Position numbers and translations under genes: made by a program. Positions 56,321 to 64,000 of a DNA stretch of 64,000 nt are shown in pieces (the stretch's first letter is position 1; every line of letters begins with the position of its first letter). The stretch covers positions 186,001 to 250,000 of the forward strand of contig JALTJZ010000070.1 of NCBI GenBank assembly GCA_027076325.1. Direction: 5' to 3'. Origin of the DNA: Chromatiales bacterium (GTDB taxonomy: Bacteria; Pseudomonadota; Gammaproteobacteria; UBA6429; Thiohalophilaceae). The notes under the pieces are model-generated. The model saw nothing but the letters and a program-made list of their open reading frames with translations. It was not told where the DNA came from and did no database searches.

Positions 56321-56514
56321 CACTGCTGTCCCGTTAACGCCCTCTCCCTTCGGGGCATTGAAGTGAGGGGAACTGAATGAATAACGCATTATTTACCCCC
56401 CACATCCTGGCCTTATCCCTGATGGGGATGGCTCCAATTAACAGCTAAGCTAAACCCATCTCCGGGATGTTAGCAACTACCCTGCCCACCTTGGTTAACG
56501 GGACAACAGCAGTG
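56321..56514. mobile_element. 194-bp MITE-like element with terminal inverted repeats and 9-bp target duplication
   Basis: The left end 56321-56338 (CACTGCTGTCCCGTTAAC) and right end 56494-56514 are inverted repeats, differing only by a 3-base TTG insertion in the right end. The 9-bp sequence ATATTATTA flanks both sides exactly (56312-56320 and 56515-56523). There is no coding capacity inside. This is the structure of a miniature transposable element moved by a transposase elsewhere. It lies in the 354-base gap between the UDP-xylose synthase and the GT39-like gene. No other gene is seen in that gap. Confidence 0.8.
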
Positions 56515-56603
56515 ATATTATTATAATTTGCAAAGCACTCTTAAACTAATAAAAAGCAGTTTTTCTGGTTACTTTAACCTAACTTAGCTGTTATAGAAAG
56601 CAT

Positions 56604-58178
56604 CTATTTTAACACCAACTTATACACATAGAAATATTTATTATTAAATGTAAGAACAAACTTATCTTTCGGCAACTCAAGTGCACTAATCGGGCTCTGC
56701 ATATTATTAATTTCGACTGCAGAATGGACCAGATAGGTTGCCCCAATCGCTGTCATGTATTTAACCAAAATATCTTTTCCTTTATGGCTCCTGGGTATTG
56801 TTGAAGCTTGACGGCCAGTCATTAAAGCCATAACACGAGGCTTTGAAAAAATAAAAACACTGTCATCTGGAGTTGACTTTTTTACATAAGCAAAAAACTC
56901 CTTTGCATAAGGATTTGAAATTCCTAAATTGTATTCACTTACATAAAAATTACTTGATGCATAATTAAAAGTTGTTGCGCCTAAAAAAACTACAGCAATA
57001 ACAAGCATAGTTTTTCTATATGTTGTCTTAATCAACGCTTCATGCAACCTGAATGCATATAAAAAGAAAACAGGAACTAAAGGAATCATATAGCGCAACC
57101 CATCAAACCCGGCGAATAAAAACAATACCGCCATATAGCCGGCCACAAAAATATCAAGCAAAGTTGGTCCAAAATAGACAGATCGAAGGTACCCACCAAA
57201 AGCAAAGAGTAAAAAGATAACTAATGCGATTGTTGATGATAGATAGACAAGCTGTACGTCGGAGTCAGGCCACAAATTCCGCATTGACCTTGCATAGAGT
57301 TCGGCCTGCTTTATGATATGACTCAAATCCACATTAATCAGATCAGTATGGCGCATTGCCGTGCTCTGTTCGCCCTGTTCTTCAGCCAGTTTGACTACAC
57401 GTTCAGCACGCTCAGGATTACTCGGTGATATTTTTATTGCATAACTTTGAATACCAATTAAGGCAACAAAGGTAAGCAATGCAACGCCTGTTGCTAAACT
57501 GATTTTTCGAAAATAAAATAATTCAAAACATAATATTGCAGGGATAAAAACAATACCAATTTCTCGTGTCGCATAATTTAAATATAATAATAGCCCGATA
57601 AGTGCTGCAAACCACCAGTTTTTACTTTTAGTATCACAATAACCTGTTTCTGTTTTAACATATCGATGATTCAGTATCACTAACGTTACAAACGCTATCA
57701 GCATAAACAGAAACTCTGACAAAACTTGATCCTTCTGCAGCCATAAATACGGGTTTAGAGCCAATATGAGAATAAACACAAACTGATAAAGGGGCGTTAA
57801 CTTTTTCGTAGTCATCATTGTTGCTATATATAGCGCAATAATAAAAAATGCAGCAAGCAACACCTTAAAAGCAAACAGGTTAAACCCAAATAAAGCATAA
57901 AATGGCGCCAGCACCAAAGGAAAGACAGGGGGATAGACAGGAGGAGCAACAAAGGAAAAAGTATTGTAGATATAGCCAATATCTGAGTATGCTCTGCCCT
58001 CAACCAGATTTATTGCATGGAGAATATACTGACTAAAATCACCACCCCAATTATGGCCAGGTGTTAACGTGACCACCCAAAGAATAAAAAGTAGTACAAG
58101 CAATACAGGCTTCCAGCATTCATAAATATTGCTTTGTTTGCTATTGAGCAATAATCTTTTTAAAAACATTACCCGCAC
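56604..58178 (-). CDS. Multi-spanning membrane protein, GT39/GT83-like glycosyltransferase
   Basis: A protein of 524 residues (521 if ATG 58169 is used instead of GTG 58178). About ten to twelve membrane helices span it. After the first helix the loop HNWGGDFSQYILHAINLVEG contains acidic residues in the place of the catalytic Asp of GT-C enzymes such as ArnT and PMT. The C-terminal 120 residues form a soluble domain with DSVFIFSKPRVMALMTGR. It probably moves sugars from polyprenyl-phosphate donors on the periplasmic side. It starts the - strand glycan gene group and is separated from the rest by the MITE-like element. Confidence 0.75.
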   Translation of the reverse strand: MRVMFLKRLLLNSKQSNIYECWKPVLLVLLFILWVVTLTPGHNWGGDFSQYILHAINLVEGRAYSDIGYIYNTFSFVAPPVYPPVFPLVLAPFYALFGFNLFAFKVLLAAFFIIALYIATMMTTKKLTPLYQFVFILILALNPYLWLQKDQVLSEFLFMLIAFVTLVILNHRYVKTETGYCDTKSKNWWFAALIGLLLYLNYATREIGIVFIPAILCFELFYFRKISLATGVALLTFVALIGIQSYAIKISPSNPERAERVVKLAEEQGEQSTAMRHTDLINVDLSHIIKQAELYARSMRNLWPDSDVQLVYLSSTIALVIFLLFAFGGYLRSVYFGPTLLDIFVAGYMAVLFLFAGFDGLRYMIPLVPVFFLYAFRLHEALIKTTYRKTMLVIAVVFLGATTFNYASSNFYVSEYNLGISNPYAKEFFAYVKKSTPDDSVFIFSKPRVMALMTGRQASTIPRSHKGKDILVKYMTAIGATYLVHSAVEINNMQSPISALELPKDKFVLTFNNKYFYVYKLVLK

Positions 58179-58640
58179 TCATCCACGTTAAATAATGCCA
58201 TTCGGTATTTTTCTGAATCGTCAAGTATATACATAACATTGAATAATAATCGAGACACACCCTCTGCACACACCTTGAATATTTCAAGCAAAATCCAGAC
58301 CGAAGGGCTACCCCATAAATAACTAAGCGTTATATTTAAAGTTACTATGCGCTATAAAAACTGCACTGCATTTTTTTATTTTACTAACAAACTTAAATCC
58401 AATCTAAGCCAGCATTAAGTGCAAGGGAATAATACACTATGGCTATGCTTGCTACTGTATATTATTTATACAATGTGTATTATTTACATTCTACAGCAGG
58501 GGAAAAACAGAAATCTGCCAAAGTTTTTGTATAACAAATATAACCAAAATTTATTTCTTATATCACATCTGGCTGGTGACTTTGGTTTTATACGCCAGTA
58601 CTGTATAGTTTACGAATTAAAAATTGAATTCTAACTTCAG
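58179..58640. other. Divergent intergenic region, AT-rich, no gene recognised
   Basis: About 460 bases between the GT39-like gene and the second radical SAM gene, transcribed apart. It must hold promoters for both directions. A 71-codon reading frame at 58419-58634 has no ribosome site and low-complexity composition; I do not accept it as a gene. No RNA gene or strong palindrome was seen. Confidence 0.5.
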
Positions 58641-59738
58641 GTGAACATTTTGGCTTTACTCAAACGCATTACCCGACATCTCAAAATGATGGCTCGCTCA
58701 TATTCACATCGTACACAGCAAACGCCTCCATTTCTTGTTATCTTTATTAACTCGATTTGCAACTTGACCTGTGAACACTGTTTCTATTGGAAAAACCTGA
58801 ATCAACGTAATGATTTGTCCGTTAAAGAATTTGAAAAGCTGTCACTCGAGCTAGGCCATTTTGAGCATTTAAACCTTTCGGGCGGCGAACCCTTTATCCA
58901 TAAACAATTCGCCGAGATTGTACAATTTTTTATCACCAATAATGGTGTTAAAGAAGTGTATGTGCCAACCAATGCCTACTTTCCTGAGCGAACAGAAACC
59001 CAACTAAGACAGATTTTAAGCACCAACAGTCCTGAGCAGCTTAGCTTATTTGTTTGCGAAATTTCACTTGATGGAACAGAAGATTTCCATAATGAATTCA
59101 GGGGTAATCCAAAATCATTCGAAAAAGCGATGGAAACCTACGATATGCTTGCAAGGCTTCAAAAAGAAGACCCCAGGCTGCAAATCCACTGCATTAGCAC
59201 CGCCACAGATGCCAACATGAAAGAAATTTGGGCGCTTACAGAATACTTATATGAGCGTTGCCCGGCAATGGAACACCACAACCTCGCTATCATTCGCGGT
59301 GACCGAAAAAACCCCTCTTTACAAGGGCCTTCCCTGACCCAGTATGAAGATCTGTTTCAGCATATTGCTAAAGTTTGGAAGCCAAGAGAAGAACAGCGGT
59401 ATGGTTCTATCGTAGAACCCATGCTGCAATGGGGTAAGCTGAAAGTTATCGAAGAAAACAAACAGTCTATAAAATGCACAGCCGGTAATATGACAGGGGT
59501 TGTCTATGCCAATGGTGATGTTAGCCTCTGTGAAATTCACAGCCCTGTTGGCAATTTACGCGATCAATCCTTTTTTGAAATATGGGATTCAGCAAAAGCA
59601 AACAAGCTACGAAAAGAAATAAAAGCCAAAGAATGTCATTGTACTACGGAGGTCTTTTTATGGCCTAGCATCGTTTATCAGCCACTCGAACTTATCCGTG
59701 CATTTTTTGGTATACGAAAAAAATGGAAAAAACAGTAA
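58641..59738 (+). CDS. Radical SAM/SPASM-type protein 2
   Basis: A protein of about 365 residues. The cluster motif CNLTCEHCFYW (Cx3Cx2C) lies near residue 40, followed by the GGE motif in LNLSGGEPFIHKQF. The C-terminal SPASM-like part has KCTAGNMTGVVYANGDVSLC and KAKECHC, enough Cys for an auxiliary cluster. The start is uncertain: GTG 58641 or TTG 58650, the latter with AGGTGA upstream. The gene overlaps the next methyltransferase gene by 16 bases. Its target is unknown; position suggests a glycan or lipid precursor, or a small peptide not encoded here. Confidence 0.82.
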   Translation: MNILALLKRITRHLKMMARSYSHRTQQTPPFLVIFINSICNLTCEHCFYWKNLNQRNDLSVKEFEKLSLELGHFEHLNLSGGEPFIHKQFAEIVQFFITNNGVKEVYVPTNAYFPERTETQLRQILSTNSPEQLSLFVCEISLDGTEDFHNEFRGNPKSFEKAMETYDMLARLQKEDPRLQIHCISTATDANMKEIWALTEYLYERCPAMEHHNLAIIRGDRKNPSLQGPSLTQYEDLFQHIAKVWKPREEQRYGSIVEPMLQWGKLKVIEENKQSIKCTAGNMTGVVYANGDVSLCEIHSPVGNLRDQSFFEIWDSAKANKLRKEIKAKECHCTTEVFLWPSIVYQPLELIRAFFGIRKKWKKQ

Positions 59739-60784
59739 ACTCTAAATCTGAAATTTCGCCCCCCGAGTTATTGCCCGCAAACCAGAAACTCGACTTTGTT
59801 TGCCCATTGTGTAAGGGTAGTTTAACAACAACTCACTCGCATTTTCAGTGCCAGCCTTGTCAGCGCAACTACCCAGTTGTAGCCGGAATACCTGACTTCC
59901 GCATATTCCCTGATCCCTATCTTGATTTTGAGGAAGATCGGGCTCGAACACAAATCGTCCTTGATGCACTTGAGCAATATCCTTTAAGAGAACTACTTAC
60001 CTATTACTGGAGTTACAGTGATGTTACACCGCCACTCTTAAGAGCTAAATTTGTTGATAATGCAATGCGTGGGGAATCTCGTGGGCAACGTTTATTTGAT
60101 TTAATAACAAACGATGGTAAAAAGTTACCAACACGCTTTATAGAAATTGGCTGCGGTACAGGTAATTTGCTTGCAACCGCCGCCAGGCACGTTGAGCAGC
60201 CTGTCGGTACCGATATTGCCATGCGCTGGTTGCACTTGAGCCGACGGCGTTTTATGGATAGAGGAATGGATGTGCCAGCTCTGGTTTGTTGTTGTGCAGA
60301 ATATCTGCCCTTTAAACCGCAGTCATTCGATGCCGCGGTTATGGCATCGACTTTTGAGTTCCTAAAAAACCCCAAAGATGCACTCGCCGAATTAAAGCGC
60401 ACCCTTACTTATGACGCCCATTGTTTAATAAACACCGTAAATCGCTTTTCACTCACTAACAACCCTTATGCCCACCTATGGGGTGTCGGTTTTTTACCAA
60501 AAACATGGCAAGTTAAATATGTCCGAAAGAGACGTGATGCGAGCTTTGAAAACATTACCCTCTACTCTTATCGGCAGATGAAAAAAGTAGCTGCTGTATC
60601 ATTCAACAAGGTTGATATTACACTTGCAGATGTGAGTGATAAAACCCTGGCAACATTGCCACTACGTACAAGGCTGCTGGTTAAAATATACAGAGGATTG
60701 AAAAAAATCCCGGTCATGCGCTTGCTGCTTAAACAAATATCACCGGAATGGGATGTGAAGCTTTCCAACCCCAAACAGGCATAG
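59723..60784 (+). CDS. Methyltransferase with N-terminal Trm112-like zinc ribbon
   Basis: A protein of 353 residues. The first 60 residues form a Trm112-like zinc ribbon with CPLCKGSL and CQPCQRNYPVVAGIPDF. A class I methyltransferase domain follows (about 120-260) with RFIEIGCGTGNLLATAAR as SAM loop and FDAAVMASTFEFLKNPKDAL as motif IV region. It may methylate a sugar or lipid in the same pathway as the overlapping radical SAM protein. It begins inside the radical SAM gene (16-base overlap) and ends three bases before the next glycosyltransferase gene. Confidence 0.82.
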   Translation: MEKTVNSKSEISPPELLPANQKLDFVCPLCKGSLTTTHSHFQCQPCQRNYPVVAGIPDFRIFPDPYLDFEEDRARTQIVLDALEQYPLRELLTYYWSYSDVTPPLLRAKFVDNAMRGESRGQRLFDLITNDGKKLPTRFIEIGCGTGNLLATAARHVEQPVGTDIAMRWLHLSRRRFMDRGMDVPALVCCCAEYLPFKPQSFDAAVMASTFEFLKNPKDALAELKRTLTYDAHCLINTVNRFSLTNNPYAHLWGVGFLPKTWQVKYVRKRRDASFENITLYSYRQMKKVAAVSFNKVDITLADVSDKTLATLPLRTRLLVKIYRGLKKIPVMRLLLKQISPEWDVKLSNPKQA

Positions 60785-60787
60785 ATA

Positions 60788-61699
60788 ATGGAAGAACAAC
60801 CCGACACTTCCATCGTGATCGCTTCATTCAGTTCTATCCAGCATCTGGATAAATGTTTAACGAGTCTGAAAGCCCATGCTAAAGGTGTCAATGTTATTGT
60901 CTCAACTATCTTTACCGCAGAGCAACTTGCCCCACTTCAACAACGCTTTAACTTTAAAATTGTATTAAATCCAGATGAGCAGTATTTGCAATCAGCCAGG
61001 CTCAGAGAAACCCGGGTATTCAGACTCCGTACTCGTGGCGTACAGGCAGCCGAGGGGGAAAAAATTATACTTCTGGAAGATCACTGCGAAGTGACACCGA
61101 AATGGCTAGATTCATTACAGGCAACATTAAAGAACCAACAATGCATTGCAGGTGGCTCTGTTACCAACAGGGCGGACTCCAGCCTGTATAGCTGGGCATT
61201 ATACTGGTCTGAATACGCAGCAATGATGCCACCTTTGCCCACGAAAGGATTAACCTATTTGTCTGCTGTCAACTGTGGCTATTTCAAAACTGCACTCGAT
61301 GCCTGCAAAAGTGTCTGGCAAGCGGGTTTCTATGATAACGAGGTGCATGATGCACTAATAAAACAAGGTGCAAAATATTGTCCTGCAACACACGCCACGG
61401 TATATACAAGCCTTCCCTTCTCATTCAATCAGGCATTGGTACACTTGTATACAGGTGGTAAACGCTATGGCAGCTATCGTGGTGGCAGTCAGTGGACTAT
61501 TCAGCGTGCAATACGGGTACTTTCTACCCTGGCTGTCCCTGCCGTCTTGCTTGCACGTGTTTTTAAACTGATTCGCAGCCGCCAACCGCAACAAATAAAA
61601 ACTTTTGTGTTCGCCTGGCCTGTCCTGTATTTATTATTAGGCGCGTGGGGACTCGGTGAGTTAAGCGGAACATTAAAAGGCATAAAGAAAAAATACTGA
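60788..61699 (+). CDS. Glycosyltransferase-like protein (family 2), paralogue B
   Basis: A protein of 303 residues with a GT-A-like N-terminus (TSIVIASFSSIQHLDKCL) and the acidic region KIILLEDHCEVTPKWLDSL. The C-terminus carries a hydrophobic tail ending VLYLLLGAWGLGELSGTL, the same AWGLGE tail as in the proteins at 47629-48507 and 62973-63878. It probably adds a sugar at the membrane surface. It is the third gene of a tight + strand run (radical SAM, methyltransferase, this gene), three bases after the methyltransferase. Confidence 0.75.
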   Translation: MEEQPDTSIVIASFSSIQHLDKCLTSLKAHAKGVNVIVSTIFTAEQLAPLQQRFNFKIVLNPDEQYLQSARLRETRVFRLRTRGVQAAEGEKIILLEDHCEVTPKWLDSLQATLKNQQCIAGGSVTNRADSSLYSWALYWSEYAAMMPPLPTKGLTYLSAVNCGYFKTALDACKSVWQAGFYDNEVHDALIKQGAKYCPATHATVYTSLPFSFNQALVHLYTGGKRYGSYRGGSQWTIQRAIRVLSTLAVPAVLLARVFKLIRSRQPQQIKTFVFAWPVLYLLLGAWGLGELSGTLKGIKKKY

Positions 61700-61782
61700 A
61701 TTAAACAACAAGCAGTCAATTGACATCAGGCACTGAATAGTAGATCCTGTTTAACACGAAAGGTTATGGATGAGCTTTGTAT

Positions 61783-62850
61783 ATGAAATCATTATTTTAT
61801 AATTTTTTAACGATTTTAGTTTCAATACTTTTCGCCTTGTCTGCTGCTGAATTATTCGTTCGCTACACCCACAACGCCTATCCATTTGACATAGAGATGG
61901 TGCGCCTTGCCTATTTAACCGATAAAGATAAAAATTTACGCTGGCGATTCCCGCCAAAAGAAGGCCGCAACAGCCTGGGCTTACGTAACAGAGAGATCAC
62001 AGCTAAAAAAGAGAATGTTTTTAGAATTCTTTTTCTGGGTGACTCCCTCATCTGGACTGGCAAAACCCGCTCAGGTGAACAATACACGCAGGTCATTGAA
62101 AACAATCTGAATCAGACTCTAAAACCTGGAAAAAAAATAGAAGTTATTAATGCGGGTATCCCTGGCTACACAACTTATCAGGAGATGGAATTTCTAAAAG
62201 CATACGGCCTGGATATGGAACCTGATATGGTGATACTCGGGTTTGTCTTTAATGACCTGTTCTACAAGTACCTGCACAAGCCAACCGAAAAAGAATTATT
62301 AAGCCATGAGCCTCAAGCTGAACTCAATCGATTTGATACCAACTCAATTGTCGGCTCGGTTTTTGCAAAAAGCTACCTAGCACATTCTGTTGCTTATATT
62401 ATAGAACGCATACAAAACAAACTGGCTCGACGCCCTTATTTATCGTTTGAACATCGAAGGGACTTTTATCTGGCATGGAAGCCTTATGGGTGGAGACATT
62501 CTGAAAGACTAATAGCTCAAATGAAACAACTGCTGGATAAAAAAAATATACAATTTAACATTATTACATTTCCGGTCTCCAGCCAGGTAGACAAGACCGT
62601 TTTAAGTTTTGATGAAAAGTATGTGCTGTACCCACAATCCAGAATAAAAGAAATAGCGGCAAAAAATAATATTCCTTTTTATGACCTGACAAATAGCATT
62701 CAGAATAATGGTGACCTGAAACTGTACAAAGATTACTTACACTTCAATAGCAATGGAAACGATATTATTGCCAAAGAATTAACACAATACTTGCTGACAA
62801 AAAATTACTCTAACCCTGATGTATCCCCACGAAGTTCCAGAAAAAAATAA
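61783..62850 (+). CDS. SGNH/GDSL-type hydrolase, membrane-anchored
   Basis: A protein of 355 residues with an N-terminal hydrophobic helix (about 4-24) serving as signal anchor. The catalytic Ser 88 lies in FLGDSLIWTG, the block II/III residues in NAGIPGYTTYQE and GFVFNDLF, and the final Asp-His pair in YKDYLHFNSNG. Such proteins in polysaccharide loci act as O-acetyl esterases or transferases on the periplasmic side. ATG 61783 has GGATGAG upstream; a TTG two codons earlier is in frame. It follows 77 bases after the glycosyltransferase gene. Confidence 0.83.
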   Translation: MKSLFYNFLTILVSILFALSAAELFVRYTHNAYPFDIEMVRLAYLTDKDKNLRWRFPPKEGRNSLGLRNREITAKKENVFRILFLGDSLIWTGKTRSGEQYTQVIENNLNQTLKPGKKIEVINAGIPGYTTYQEMEFLKAYGLDMEPDMVILGFVFNDLFYKYLHKPTEKELLSHEPQAELNRFDTNSIVGSVFAKSYLAHSVAYIIERIQNKLARRPYLSFEHRRDFYLAWKPYGWRHSERLIAQMKQLLDKKNIQFNIITFPVSSQVDKTVLSFDEKYVLYPQSRIKEIAAKNNIPFYDLTNSIQNNGDLKLYKDYLHFNSNGNDIIAKELTQYLLTKNYSNPDVSPRSSRKK

Positions 62851-62889
62851 TAGCTAAAAAAACAGCTATCAATACTGGAATAAAACGCT

Positions 62890-62961
62890 GTCATTACAAA
62901 GCAACAACCTGAACGTGGCAATGACTGGCAACGCTAAATCTCGTGGGGATCCCTCAGACTC
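62890..62961. repeat. Dispersed palindromic repeat, copy 2 (inverted)
   Basis: Positions 62929-62961 match 21574-21606 as reverse complement at 27 of 33 bases, including GGGGATCCCTC. The adjoining 62890-62925 begins GTCATT and ends AATGAC, the frame of the same repeat family. It lies between the convergent SGNH hydrolase and glycosyltransferase genes. Confidence 0.65.
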
Positions 62962-62972
62962 TAACCCGCTAT

Positions 62973-63878
62973 TTATTCGATTTGACTCAGCGCATCCCCT
63001 TTACCCAAAAGATACCCCACCATTTCGCCATAAGCCCAGACAATATAAAACAGCAATAAGATTGGCATTGCAGATTTAAATTCCCGGGTTAAACGATTTT
63101 TATCTTTTATCTGCTTTGCACTCCGCAATAACAACAAGGGCGGCAAGAGTGGTGTCGCAACACAGGCAAAAAGACGTTTTAATCGCTGCCTACGATCAAA
63201 TCGTAACCCCGCATAATAACGAGAGTAAATAAACCGCTGTCTTACAAATAAACCAAAACTGAACTTTTTACAGTGGAAAATTTTAATCTTGTTAGTCGAA
63301 AACAGTTTTAGATCTTTCTCTAGCAAGACTGGATGCAATGTCGTTTCCCAAAAACCACGGGTTAAGAGTTTGCGATCAATATCCGTGAAAACAGAATGAT
63401 GGTAAGCCACATTCATGCCGGGTAAAATATTTGTATCACCCTCTTCAATTGGCGCCAGGAAATAACTGTACTCACATAAAAATGTTGCCCAGTCTAACGG
63501 TGTATCGCACACTCCGTTTTCAACGCAGCCCCCTACCGCAACCGTTCCTTCCGGTGAATCGGCAAAGGCTTGAACAATACTGGTCAACCAGTTTACAGAG
63601 GGAATGTTGTGATCTTCAATGACTGAAATATAGGTTCCATTCGCATGGTCAAGTGCAATTGTGCGTAATTCAGGTAAGGGGGTATCAGCAGGACATTCAA
63701 TGCGCTTTACTTCAGGAAAATTCTCGTCAAGCTGGCGACTAACAACATCATTTCTTCGGTCTGCAATAATGACCTCATAACGATGTACCCCATCCTGATT
63801 TCTTAATGATTCAAGTACTTCGAAAATACGCTCACAATCTTCAGTACTTACCAAACCTATCAGAATTGAAAAATCCAC
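62973..63878 (-). CDS. Glycosyltransferase-like protein (family 2), paralogue C
   Basis: A protein of 301 residues, GTG start. The GT-A start is MDFSILIGLVSTEDCERIFE, followed by YEVIIADRRNDVV and the acidic site YISVIEDHNIPSVNWL. A hydrophobic tail ends LLLFYIVWAYGEMVGYL, matching the WGLGE-type tail of paralogues A and B, so the three form a local family. The start lies nine bases after a Gfo/Idh/MocA-type gene end on the same strand. The sugar specificity is unknown. Confidence 0.77.
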   Translation of the reverse strand: MDFSILIGLVSTEDCERIFEVLESLRNQDGVHRYEVIIADRRNDVVSRQLDENFPEVKRIECPADTPLPELRTIALDHANGTYISVIEDHNIPSVNWLTSIVQAFADSPEGTVAVGGCVENGVCDTPLDWATFLCEYSYFLAPIEEGDTNILPGMNVAYHHSVFTDIDRKLLTRGFWETTLHPVLLEKDLKLFSTNKIKIFHCKKFSFGLFVRQRFIYSRYYAGLRFDRRQRLKRLFACVATPLLPPLLLLRSAKQIKDKNRLTREFKSAMPILLLFYIVWAYGEMVGYLLGKGDALSQIE

Positions 63879-63886
63879 TGCGTTTT

Positions 63887-64000
63887 CTAGTATTGCATTG
63901 TTATAGGGATGTTTTTTTCACTGGATTCATAGGCCGCATAAACCAGTGCCAGAGTACGCTTGTTATCTGCCCCACTACAAGGTGGCGTTATCCCCTTTTC
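63887..64000 (-). CDS. Gfo/Idh/MocA-family oxidoreductase, C-terminal end (truncated at window edge)
   Basis: Only the last 37 residues are inside the window, reading to TAG at 63887-63889. The segment RTLALVYAAYESSEKNIPI is the usual C-terminal helix of sugar oxidoreductases of this family. The gene continues to the right. It is followed after nine bases by the glycosyltransferase gene on the same strand. Confidence 0.65.
   Translation of the reverse strand, partial: EKGITPPCSGADNKRTLALVYAAYESSEKNIPITMQY

Noticed and set aside
58419-58634. 71-codon open reading frame in the AT-rich gap before the second radical SAM gene
   Set aside because: No ribosome site, biased low-complexity composition with many aromatic and Asn residues, and no family resemblance; it looks like chance in AT-rich DNA.
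1-64000. tRNA, rRNA or CRISPR features
   Set aside because: I looked for repeated spacers and for conserved rRNA or tRNA segments in the intergenic stretches and saw none; a covariance-model scan would be needed to exclude short RNAs.

Overview
The window reads as chromosomal DNA of a sulfur-oxidising gammaproteobacterium. The evidence is the 3' half of a reverse-type dissimilatory sulfite reductase cluster (dsrL-J-O-P-N-R), a siroheme synthase, and a gammaproteobacterial dnaQ/rnhA/mltD neighbourhood. The DNA is moderately AT-rich and densely coding. I see no rRNA, tRNA or CRISPR array. The species cannot be fixed from the sequence alone.

Region 1 (1-7600, + strand) holds the end of the dsr cluster: partial DsrL, triheme DsrJ, ferredoxin DsrO, quinone-interacting DsrP, siroheme amidase DsrN and the A-type-like DsrR. 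A NarX/NarL-type two-component system follows where dsrS sits in the Allochromatium vinosum cluster, then a single-domain rhodanese. A perfect 13-bp hairpin lies between dsrP and dsrN. Region 2 (7.6-13.3 kb) is mostly housekeeping: dnaQ, rnhA and a methyltransferase on the - strand, then mltD, a DUF445 protein and an S1-domain protein on the + strand. Region 3 (13.3-26.2 kb) is accessory: a RoxA-like diheme cytochrome c paired with a cytochrome P450, a macro-domain protein with an S24-like protein that lacks the dyad lysine, an Atm1-type ABC exporter, HtpX, and an RND efflux pair behind a 20-bp perfect palindrome. Several intergenic palindromic repeats lie here. Region 4 (26.2-33.8 kb) carries cysG (siroheme for DsrAB), a four-gene molybdenum-hydroxylase operon (iorA-, iorB-, xdhC- and mocA-like), a methyltransferase and an AT-rich orphan amidase.

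Region 5 (about 34-64 kb) is a large exopolysaccharide locus. Its priming sugar transferase resembles the PEP-CTERM/exosortase-associated type. It has nucleotide-sugar enzymes (a UDP-sugar dehydrogenase and a UDP-glucuronate decarboxylase), many glycosyltransferases, a polysaccharide deacetylase and Gfo/Idh/MocA oxidoreductases. It also has an unusual number of decoration or tailoring genes: a FemAB/CelD-like acyltransferase, a formyltransferase, a carbamoyltransferase with SxtJ and SxtK/DUF5989 partners (the last a 50-residue ORF), two radical SAM/SPASM proteins and an SGNH hydrolase.

The most interesting element is a five-gene + strand run at 41.8-46.5 kb: a UDP-sugar dehydrogenase, a carrier protein, an acyl-CoA dehydrogenase homologue, a class II aminoacyl-tRNA-synthetase-like amino acid:[carrier protein] ligase, and a DUF1839 protein. 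I infer that an amino acid is loaded on the carrier, perhaps oxidised, and passed on, possibly by DUF1839, to a sugar or polysaccharide precursor. A 194-bp MITE-like element with a 9-bp target duplication splits the - strand glycan operon. Two adjacent uncharacterised membrane proteins share an LPGYEV repeat unit. No flippase, polymerase or exosortase is seen, so the locus probably continues beyond the window.
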